Source: Heloderma charlesbogerti
Taxonomy: Eukaryota > Chordata > Lepidosauria > Squamata > Helodermatidae
NCBI GenBank assembly: GCA_026122225.1
Contig: JANEZZ010001477.1
Location: 1,054,001 to 1,118,000 of the forward strand
Length of the DNA: 64,000 nt
Reading direction: 5' to 3'
Shown: positions 13,201 to 25,200 of the stretch, in pieces
Layout: each line of letters starts with the position of its first letter
How positions within the stretch are numbered: the first letter of the stretch is position 1
Translations under genes and position numbers: made by a program
The notes under the pieces: generated by a model
The model's database searches: none
The model's input: only the letters and a program-made list of their open reading frames with translations
Told to the model about the DNA's origin: nothing

Positions 13201-16200
13201 AAAAGAGGCGGTAATTAGACCACTCCTGAAAAAGCCTAACCTGGACCCAGAGGATGTTAACAATTATAGGCCAGTGGCCAACATCCCCTTCCTGAGCAAG
13301 GTGCTTGAGTGGGTGGTTGCAGGACAGCTCCAGGCACTGTTGAATGAAACGGATTATCTAGATCCATTTCAATCGGGCTTCAGGCCTGGTTTTGGAATGG
13401 AAACTGCCTTGGTCGCCCTGTGGGATGACCTCTGCTGGGAGAGGGACAGGGGGAGTGCGACCCTGTTGATTCTCCTGGACCTCTCAGCGGCTTTCGATAC
13501 CATCGACCATGGTATCCTTCTGGATAGGTTGTCTGGGTTGGGAGTTGGAGGCACTGCACTGCAGTGGTTCTGCTCCTACTTGGAGGGCCTGTTCCAGAAG
13601 GTGATGCTGGGGGATTATTGCTCTTTGCCATGTCAATTGTGCGATGGGGTTCCACAGGGCTCTATTTTATCCCCCATGCTGTTTAACATCTACATGAAAC
13701 CGCTGGGGGAGGTTATCCAGAGGTGTGGGCTGAGGTGCCGTCAATATGTGGATGACACCCAGCTCTACTTCTCTTTCTCATCAAACCCAGGTGAGGCAGT
13801 GGCTGTTCTGAATCTGTGCCTGGGCACGGTAATGGACTGGATGAGGGCCAATAAGCTGAAACTCAATCCAGACAAGACGGAGGTACTGTTAGTGGGTGGT
13901 TCGTTTGCCCAGCTAGGTGATATTCAACCTGTTCTGGAGGGGGTTGCACTCCCCCTAAAGGATCAGGTTCGTAGTTTGGGGGTGCTCTTGGATCCAGAAC
14001 TGTCACTTGAGGCACAGGTGAACTCAGTGGCACGGAGCACTTTTTATCAGCTTAGGCTGGTATACCAACTACGCCCTTATCTGGACAGAGATAGCCTTGC
14101 TACAGTTATCCATGCTCTGATAACTTCTCGTCTGGATTACTACAATGCATTATACGTGGGGCTGCCTTTGAAAACGGTCCGGAAACTTCAGCTGGTCCAA
14201 AATAGGGCAGCAAGATTGTTAACAGGGACTGGCCTGCGAGCTCATATTACGCCAGTACTTTTCCAGCTGCACTGGCTGCCAGTCCATTTCCGGGCCCGAT
14301 TCAAAGTGCTGGTGTTAACATTCAAAGCCCTTAACGGCTTGGGGCCAGGTTACCTGAAGGATCGCCTCCTCCCATATGTGCCTGCCCGGACCTTAAGATC
14401 ATCATCAGCGGCCCTCCTCCGTGAGCCCCTGCCAAAGGAAGTGAGGTGGGTGGCTACTAGGAGGAGGGCTTTTTCTGCTGTGGCACCCCGGCTCTGGAAT
14501 GAGCTCCCTAGTGAGGTTCGCCTGGCACCTACATTGTATTCCTTTCGGCGCCAGGTGAAGACCTTTTTATTTTCCCAGGCATTTTAGCAATCTAGACTTT
14601 TAGCTTTGCTGTTTTAAATCTGTATTTTAAAATCCTGCACTGCTGGTAGGTTTTATTGTGGTTGTATTGTTAAATTGTGGTTTTAATGTTCTATATATTT
14701 TAAATTGTTTTATTGTGTGCTGTTTGGTTTTAATTTTTGTGAACCGCCCAGAGAGCTTCGGCTGTTGAGCGGTATAGAAATGAAATGAATGAATGAATGA
14801 ATGAATGAATAAATAGTTTTACTTGTTTGTAGATTTTACCTGTTTATAGATTTCCCCTTTTTCCAATTTGTTTATTTTGTCCCAATGAAGTGAACCTTCT
14901 TCATCCATTTTTCTGAAGGGTCTACAAAAGGTAGAATAACTGATATTACAGACCTGCAAATCCATAGTGAATTTTTATAGAAAATCCTAATAAGCATTTC
15001 ATGTGAATGGCTTTAGCTGATGAACAGGGTGCCAACAAAACAAATGTCAGGGTGAAAACATCCTGTAGCGAAGTCATCATTAGTTTGTTATGTCAGTTGT
15101 TCAAAAGTTCATTAATAAAAGCAGGAGGAGGAAAGAAATGGCCCCATTTATTCCTAACAGTTTATATAATGCCAGGGTACAGTCTGTTTTTAGATAAAAT
15201 AGGTAATGTGCTTCTTTCTGTTTTGCGGCTTTTAAGGCCTCACCATACATAATTACACCAACAAAACACCCACTTACAGCAACCAGGACAGCCAGTTTGA
15301 AAGCACTTCTCCCCTCCTTTTTGAACTTTTGTAGATGGAGGCTTAACTTGAATGACTGGCATTACAGAGAGTATTTAATTCTAAGCCTGTACACTGGTCT
15401 TAGAATTAACCTAATATGTCTAATTTGAAGGACAAATAGCTTTAGCAAATGGAGCTTCGGCTGATCTGGCAGGATTCTGATAATGCAAAGAGTAACCTGA
15501 CATTTTAAAGCCAGTCCACTGATCTTAATGGAACCTACTTCCACATCAGCATGTTTAGAATTGCAGTAAGGCAGGGGCGTCGAATGGCTTTCAGCCAGAC
15601 GGCTGCATTCAATTTCAGAGAAGCTCTTAGGGGCCACATTCCAGTGCTAGCCAGGGCCAAAATCCCCCAAATACCAACATATTTCAACTTAAATCTCTTA
15701 CTGCCAGTATCTAAGCCTTAGGGGAGACATTTCAACCTTTTAATGAGAAAAAGGCTGCACAAAGGCAAGGAAACCACCAAACTATCAGTGCTCAGGGGAA
15801 GTGGTGAAAACAGGGGAAAGGTTCATGGCCATCTGGGAAAACCCAGAAGGCTGGACTTGGCCCACAGACCTGAGTTTCAATATCCTGCAGCAAGGCCACA
15901 ATTACATGCTGCTTTAAATGCACAGCTGCTGTCAAAACTTGTCCACTGCACATTTAATTCCTCTCTCCCTCTCTGTCAGGACACTTACACATGCACCAAC
16001 ATCATGAGGTTTCACATTTGCATTTCTGGCCCTGACCCACTTTAGCAGCAGCTAATTATATGGGGGCAGGATGTGCAGTTGCCATTTTGGCAATAGCTGC
16101 ATTTTAAATGTATGGTGTAGATCTGGTCTAAGGAATATAATATTTTTTAAAAAAAAAAAACATACTTGCGTCTGTCTGTGAAGAAATTAGGCTTATCTGC

Positions 16201-19200
16201 TTGCACAATGACCATGTCAAAAAGGTCTCGCCAGTTCTTGCCAACCATGTGCTTCATTCCTTTATCACTGTGGGCAAAACAGAAAAAAATACGGGAATGG
16301 TGTACTTACCGTAAATTCCTGTTCTTGAGGAATGCAGGAGGACAGCCCTTACCCTTTGGGTTATCCCACCCCTGGACCTTGAGAGGCAGGGCCAGCTGCT
16401 GAATTGCTCTTCCTCGGGAGGGTCAGACATTCCTACAGCCTGGGCTAGAAAAGCCTCTGGGACCCTAGCCCTTTGCCAGTCTCAGAAACCAAAAATGCTC
16501 ATACTGAGAACCAGGGTGTTTGCATTTAGGAATATACCGGCCTTGTCAAGGTAAGTTACTATTTACAGACAGAAGGTAGGAAGGAGGATTATATCCCAGG
16601 GAGGCCCTACCCACCTCCACACATGTAGCCTATCTATCGCCCAGAAGAAAACTCTTGTGAGAAGAGTGTTATTGTTATGCTCAATGCAGGCAGGCATCCT
16701 CCTGCATTTCTCAAGAAAAGGAATGTGGGGCAAGTGTGACATTCCCGTCTTCTTTGAGGCAAGCAGGAGGAGCGCTAATGCGTAAGAAATCCAGTGTATG
16801 ATACTCTAAAGATTTCGTTTTGGTCTCACAAAAGCAAGCAGTTTGTGCAGAGGTTTTAAAACAACTTCCATCCCCTGTTCTAACAGCATAACAAGAGGGA
16901 CTGCTGTTAGTCTGCACAAAATTCAAACCGGAGGGTCCTCCAAATGGTCCATCCTCTCTTTATTTTAATTTCTAGCAGTCAAGACAATTATGCCACTGCA
17001 GACAGATCTACAAGCTTGGTGGCAACAATGGGAGTTACATGATGCTGGCCAGTCCAAATAAGCCATTCAGAAACCAGTTGCTTTCACAGATGCTACATCC
17101 AGCACCTTTTTTATCAGTAAAAATGTAAACATGTAGCAAGCAAATGCATGTTTCTGGTTGTATGGGTCATATAAGTACACAGACCAGGGAGCAGCGAGCC
17201 ACAAATTCCGGCTAACTTTAGTAGCCAGTGAAAGTTTATGACTTCTCACAAACCTGGGGATGAGCAGATCAACAGTCTCATCCCCCAGATCATGCTCAGC
17301 TTTAGAGGCACTTGAGAGCAGTACGCATTATTCCCAGATGCCCCCAAAGCTCTGGCCAAGGTCCAGGAGGAGCCCCCACCTTTCTCCAGGCTCAGAGGAA
17401 GGCTGGGGTCTCATCCCTGATATTGTTCTGGGCTTCAGAAGCACCCAGAAAGCAGAGTGTCTTCTCCTGGTTTCTGAGTTCAAATAACACGACAGCCCAC
17501 CGTGGCTTAATTTAGCCGCAGGGGCTGTTAGCTGTGTGGAGTGCCCGTGGGTGCCATTTTTGCATGGCGCCCGGCTTACCGTGGCTTGTTGTGTCATGCA
17601 AACAGCAGCCCATGGGTTATTTGAGGGTTGCTACCCACTCAAGCCACCCGGATTCGCACAACATGGGAAATGAGCCACCATGGCTTATTTCCCCCAGCAG
17701 TGTCATGTGAACCCAGTCAGTGTGGCATCGTGGACAAGACCCTGATCGACTTTTCAAGCTAAATGTTTCTCTCACCATGCACCTCTGGGAAGGGAAGGAT
17801 TGTGCCCCTACACAGGATTGCTCTCACTTTTCAAACTCATCTTTGCAATGAGGAGAACCTGGCTTCAGCAGCAGACCAAGCAATGCAACCCCTTCAGTTG
17901 CACACTCAGTATACAATGTAATTCCTTACCAAAGACACACTAATAAAAAAGCTTTACCCAAGAAAGGTGCTATAAAGATTGACAGTCTTCATCAAGCATT
18001 TACTATCCTTACATTAATTGTCACTCAAGAGCCATCATTTTGTCCAGATGTATGTATAAGAGAGGATACTCACACAAAACTAAAGGGACTGTTTGTGATG
18101 AGAAAGAGTTTTTTGTTGTGGTTAACCAGTCGATTTAGGACAGCGTAAGTTTCGTCCCCATGAAGAATATACTTTTCTGCAAGAAACAAACGAAGCGTAA
18201 TGCAGATGCATGTACAACGTTACAATGGAAAAAGGCAACGTTAAGGTAAGCTTTAGCCTGGTGATACAAAATGATTAATCTAAAGCATGGGTGAGAAACC
18301 AGCCTGCAGTCCCCCTCCTCAGTCCCACACCCCTGCAGCAGTTAGGTTTGATGGCTCAAATGGGAGGTTCCTAACAGGAGGTGGTTTTTTTCATGTTTAA
18401 CTGCAGCATGGCGAGCAGTTGTGGGGGATCTCAACTGGCAAGGGAGATCGACTGCTCTGCATAGCAATTAGACTTCTAAAAGAGCCACCCCCACCCCTGG
18501 AAGCCGATGGGAGGCTTTTTTCAAGTCCAACTGCTGCTCAGGGGAGGGCATTTTGGTGTATGAATGGGGGATGTGTGCGGCTCTGGACCTGCCCACTTTT
18601 AGCATGCAGCCCATGGGATGAAAGAGGCTGCCCACGCCAATCTAAAGTCAGTAGATGCCAGACAGCGTTCATTACTATTCAAACTTCTTAAGCAAAGTTT
18701 AGACCTTAACTGACCCATGTCTTTTTCAATCCATTTGTACATCATTCCTTTCACATGGACATCTTTAATGGCGTCCTAAAATAGGAAAGAGTAGTTATGT
18801 ATCAGTCTTAAACCTGGTACTGCATGTTTATACAGCACCATCCATGCATATGGCACTTTACAGAGTAGCCACCAAAAAAGGGCCGTCAGGAGCTTGACAC
18901 GTGATGCAGGAGATTTGTGATTAGGTCCTGTTCCTGCACTGTATCTGTCTTTCTAATCAAAATCAATGACACAGTTTGGGGGTGGGGGTGGGGAGATAGA
19001 AAAGAGCTGTCTCTCACTCTCCATAAAGCCAGTAAAGACACTGATATACAGGTATATATTTAGGTAAATATAGGACAAACCCAATGAAAAATAATTGGCT
19101 CGAATTCTGAAGATGTACAAAGGGTACTCTGCTTGTGCAGTCAGGCTTTCAGGCTGCCTCCTTACCCAGGAAGCCACTCGAGTGTGGGGTGACCCTCTGG

Positions 19201-22200
19201 AATGGTATAGGATAGGGCATGGAAAAAAGTAGGGAGGAGGAAGTGGAGGGCACCTTGCATAAGGAGAAGTGCCTTATGTTCGTGCAAGACCTTGGACACA
19301 AGATATCATTCTTTAACCCTCTGGCATTCTTGCAACAACAACCTGGCATGGCTTACCCCAGGATAAACAGTGACATTTACCAGAATCAATCAGTAAACTT
19401 GATATTTGCATATCTAGTGCAGACCTCCAGCTTGCTGCCTTTGAAGGTGCAGGCACAAAGAGCTGGACAGGGATATAAAAAGCCATGCTAGATAAAACAC
19501 AAGAGCAGCCCTGCTGAAATGAAAAAAGTCCTGTCTAGCCCAGCATTCTGTTCCCATGGTGGCCAACAAGATGCCTACAGGAAACCTGCAAGGGCAACAG
19601 CCATCCCCTGCTGTTATTTCCCAGTGACTGATATTCAGAGGCAGAGGCACGGGCCTTTTGACCCTGGAGGAAGCATGTAGGCATCTTGACCACTAACCAT
19701 TGATTGCTTTATCCTCCATGAATGTGGTTAATTTCTTTTTGAAGTTAGTAGCCATCAGCAGATCTGGCAAAAGTGGATTTCATAGTTTAACTATACACTG
19801 TGTGAAGGAGTACTTTCTTTCGTCTGTTTTCAATCTCCCACCATTCAGCTTCATTCGATAACCATGGGTTCTAGTATTATGGAAGACATTTCTCTATCTA
19901 CTTTCTCCACACCATGCATCGTTTTATAAACCTCTATCATGTCCCTCATAATTTACTTTTTTCTCAACTAAAGAACCCCAAACAGTGTAACATTTCCTGG
20001 TAGACGAGTTGCTCCAGCCCCCTGATCATGCTGGTTGCCTTTCCCTGCATCTTTTCCAGCTCTACAATTTTTATTTTTATTTTGGCAATATGGCAACTGA
20101 ATAGTGTGGTCATACCATATATTTACATAAAGGCATTACAAAATTGGAGGCTTCAAATCCCTAAAATTATTTGACCTTTTGACAAGTACACAGTGTGCAC
20201 AGTTTTTCTCCTTTCCATTAAAAGTTTTGAATACTAAGATAAACTCTTAGCACTGTGTATCGTTTTAAGTGCCAACAGGTGCCCACTGAAAAGTTGGAGT
20301 GATACAAACAGCAATGAGACAAAACCTTGGCTATCTGCAAGGTGATGGCAGGAGAAAATGTTCTTTAAGTTCAGAGAGTGGTTTCTGATAATATAAGCAT
20401 CTCTAAAGTGAGCATTAGAAACTGTACTGGATAGCGAGATATATTTTCAAGTGTGTGGAGTGAATATTCAATTGAGCCTTCTCTTCTACTTTTCTCCAGG
20501 ATATTCTATGAGAAACAAATAGCTGGCTAGGTAAAAGAACAAGAGACACACAACCTACAGGGATTTGTGACAAAGCAGGAACACACACAAGCCTTGCTTT
20601 TATCAGCCTATAAATCACCTAGAATGACACTGACAAGCAAAGACATCATTTATGTCTTCATTCAATACAACTTGTTCCTTAAGCCTTCATTATGGTTTCT
20701 GAGTGACCTATTTCATTACGTAAGTCAGCCTTCCTCATTCTGGCCCCCTGCAGATGTGTTGGACTACCCCCTCATCATCCCCAGCCAGCACAACTTGCTG
20801 GTTGGGGAAAATGGGAGTTGTAGTCCAACACATCTGGAAGGCACCAGGACAGGAAGGCTAATGTAAGATGTTTATTTCTGCATTCAGTAAAGCATGTTAT
20901 CTGTACTGTTAAAGATTTGTTCTTAAAAGATCATGTCTTCAAAAACTAACACTAATAATACTAATTGCAATATAAATGCTGCTTCTGTTTCTGGAAGAGA
21001 AGAAGCCCAATCTTTTGGCCCAGAATACAAGCCAAAAACCAGATAGAATAATGTGCAATAGCTGTTCCACAGGGCCAACATTGGGAGTCAAATGTACCTG
21101 GGACATTCCACAAGAGCAGCAAATGAAGTGGGTCTACCTATGCCATACAAGTCTTTGCACAAATGTGGGCCGATGGAACATGGTAGGAGAGGCCAGAGAT
21201 GAAACAACACTAAGCACAATATTATCATTGTCAACAGTATTAGGGACCCTTCCTCCCGTGCAGCCTTGCAGCTACTATACACAGACTATTCACTCAAGAG
21301 TGATAATTGCCAAGGCTCATGGACTCTCTTCCGGGGGGCGGGGTGGCTAGCTCAGTGGCAGAGCCCCTGCTTTGCATGCAGAAGGTCCCTTGTTCGATCC
21401 CTGGCATCTCCAGGGAGGGCTGGGAAAGTTGCCTGCCTGGAGCCCTGGAGAGCCGCTGCCAGAAAGAGTATATAGAATCACAGAATAGTAGGATTGGAAG
21501 GGTCCTACAAAACCATCGAGTCCAACCCCCAAATATAATGCTGGGTCAGATGGGCTAATACTCTGGCCTGATATAAGGCAGCTCCCTGTACTCAAAAAGA
21601 GCCTCCATAAACAACAGTGTTTTCTGGCACCAAGTTCTTTGCAAAATGTTCCTGACTTATATGTTCCAATGAAAGTGCTGGTACAGCGACCCCACCTCTT
21701 CACAATAACATTAAGCTCTAGGTCAGTTTCTCCAGATCTTGACATGCTAGTAAGGGCTGTGTCATCTCACGGGCCATATCTTTCAAAGGTCAAAGTGGAG
21801 TGTGCAAGTCCAGCAGCCTACTTCTGTAGCTTAGGAAACCCCACATTGATGCTTAGCATCGTTAGATCACTATTTGATCTACCCTATGGTATAGCATATC
21901 GTAGCATTATTTGCAAAGTCAAGACCTACAACAAATGAAACAAAAACAATCTTTTAAGCCTTTGTTTATATTGAGTTCCTTTAGGTGAGAAGATTTCACC
22001 CTCCAAATACAGTTGTCACAATAAGGGAACAGAGAAACAGAGAACTCTCCAGACGTATACTGGATTCCAAAAATAAACTCTTGTCAAATGTGGCTCCTGT
22101 AAGCACTACTAGAATCTAAATGTTGAAACACAAATATGTCATTCATTATACTTCGTGTCAATTACGAAACAAAGAATGATTTCTATATTTTTTTCATGAA

Positions 22201-25200
22201 CAATGATACCTTATGTATGGATAATGCAAACATTACTATAGGACTCAGAGAAAAGTTCCAAAGGGATAGTTTGCACCTATTTCCTAAAACAGCTATACTC
22301 ACACTTATATCTTTGTAAAGATGAACTTGGTCATACTCAATATTGTGAGTCATGAAATAGTCAGTCACTGATGAAAGCAGAGTCATTTCAGGAAGGGAGA
22401 AGATGTCCATAAACTGTTTAATTGATGGACCCTGCCCAGAAAAAGAAGTGTATTATTATAACAACAAATGTGTGTAAAATCACAGTAGGGCCTGGGGGAC
22501 GGGGGAGATTGCTATTAAAAATAATGCAATTCTATAAGAAGTGAGAGACTGGACCCAGTATCCCCTATTTTAGCTGTAAACAATTCTATATGAAGTGAGA
22601 GACTGGACCCAGTATCCCCTATTTTATCTGTTTTGAAGTTTTACTGTTGTATTTGGTTCTATTTATGAGCTGACTTTGGTTCACCTGAAGCTCTCAAAAT
22701 ATGGGATATAAAACAGTTTAAAAAATAATTAAAATATAAACTACTGCAGGGCATCCTCCATATTGCCCATACTGATTCAAATACATTTACCAAAATCTAG
22801 CCAAAAACTGTTTGAAAATACACAAAATCATTTCAACTGCGGAAAATGCATCTTTATAAAACAATGATTTTTACAGACTTATTCTTTGATATTAATCCAT
22901 CTCTTTAAAGGAATTTCACTTACAATAAATTGCACTCTACAAATTATACTCAAGATTGGGCTTAGACTGCTATATATGTGTACTATATTAACTTTGCTAA
23001 GGGCACAATTCTATGGGATCCACCCTGCGTACTCATAAGCCTCTGCACTCAGACGCTTATCTGTATCCAGTGCAGAGAGGGAGGCACATCATGCCTCCCA
23101 CTTTGCATTTAAGCTAGACAGGTTTTTTTGCCCATCTAGCTAAGGCTTCAGGGAAGGAAGCTGGGGCAACCATAGGATCTGTCCTATGACTGCTGCCCTG
23201 GTCTCCTCCCCTGCCCTAGGAACACCCCCTTTTCTCCATCTCCATGCTCTGTTTTCTGAGCATGGAGAGGTTGCCAGCACAGTTCTCTCTGTACTGGCTA
23301 TGAGGGGGAAGGGTGAGGAGCGCAGTTTCCTTGCTCCGAGCTCGAAGCCCTGTCTCTGAGTTTGGAGCAAGGAAACCGAACCATCCTATGCCCCCCAGAC
23401 GCTGTCTGGGGGATATAGGATTGCTCCCTAAGACAGATGAGTCACTAAGTTCAGCATTTTCATATAGGAAGGCTACTGGACAGATTCCACTCACCATCAT
23501 TAATACAGCGACAGAACACAGACTTGGTTTATAAACAGCTCACACATTCATCAGCATAGCAAATCTTTTGACAGAATGCAAAAGATACACATGATTGCAT
23601 CTTTTTCAGATGTTGTCAGACATGGAAGGAACTTACTACATCCCTCTGGGAAACTGCAGCTGGATGAATTGTCATTTAGCTTTTGGTCTGTGTGGGAACC
23701 AATTAGATTTGCTGATAAAAGTACATGTTGGGAAAAGCTTAGAAATGGTCAAGAATTTTTGTGCACAAAAACCAAATGATGCAATTCAGCCTTCACCAAA
23801 ATCATCTGTTAACCTATAGCCAAACGCCATCTGTAGCATTTTGATTTAGTTCTATTAAAACAACCTGAATGAAATTAAAACAAATCCAAGTACTTCGATT
23901 TAATTACATAGAGAATCCATCTGTCAAAAGTTTAGAATATGACAGAATTTTGGTGGTTACAAGGTCAATCAATGCTTATCACTAAACTCCAACACCAATT
24001 CTGGCCCAACAAAAGGTTCTGGCTACTAGAACTACATGGCCAGTATCCAATGTTAGTCCTACATAGACTAGACCCATTCATTTAAATGAGTCTACTCTAA
24101 GTAGGACTACCATTAGATACTATCCCATATATCCAAACTGTCCTGGTCCTCCCCTGACTCTTGGTAAGTCTAAAACTAATAAGAGGCTATGAAGATGCAG
24201 CCAGCACCATGATATGATGAAGTGATTCAAGGCAACTATACCCTTGAAGGAAAGGGGGAAAAGAATGGAGTAACCCCTGGAAGTAAAGGCATCACAGTGT
24301 TTGTCACTCTTTTTCTATATATAATTTAAAGAAACAGGAGTCTCCAAACATCACTTAGGAAAGGACTCAAATTGCCTAGAAAAGTTAGGAGTGGGTTTTT
24401 GTTGTTGTTGAACAGCTAAGCAGCAGGAAACAACAACTACCAGCCAAGCCTGGACTGCAAATTAGGGTCAGACATGGGAGTCTGTCCCCTTCATGGATCA
24501 CTGCCTTGATGTGGTGAAGGGGCTTGCGTAACTCAGTGAAACCATAAGCTATGCTGTGCAGGGCCACTCAAGACCGATAGGTCATGGTGGAGAGTTCTGA
24601 CAAAATGTGGTCCACTGGAGAAGGAAATGGCAACCCACTCCAGTATTCTTGCCAAGAAAACCCCATGGAACGTATCACAAGGCTAAAAGATATGACGCCG
24701 GAAGATGAGACCGGAAGGTGTCCAATATACTACTGGGGAAGAGCAGAGGGTATTTCCAAGTAGGACCAGAAAGAGTGAAGCGGCTGGGCCAAAGCCAAAA
24801 GGACACTCAGCTGTGGATGTGTCTGGTGGTGAAAAGAAAATCCGATGCTGTAAAGAACAATATTGCTTAGGAACCTGGAATGTCAGATCAATGAATCAAG
24901 GTAAGCTGGAGGTGGTCAAACATGAGATGGCAAGATTGAAAATCGACATCTTGGGAATCAGCGAACGAAAATGGACAAGCATGGGCTAATTTAATTCAGA
25001 TGACCATTATATCTACTACTGTGGGCAAGAATCCCTTAGAAGAAATGGAGTAGCACTCATAGTCAACAAAAGGGTGGGAAAAGCAGTACTGGGGTACAAT
25101 CTCAAAAACGATAGAATGATCTCAGTACGAATCCAAGGCAAACCATTCAACATCACTGAGGCCAAAGAAGCTGAGGTTGATCGGTTCTATGAAGACCTTA

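Noticed and set aside
21335..21420. Possible functional tRNA gene at the SINE head
   Set aside because: Box A/B-like sequences are present, but the cloverleaf is degraded and the same head occurs in other copies with the SINE tail.
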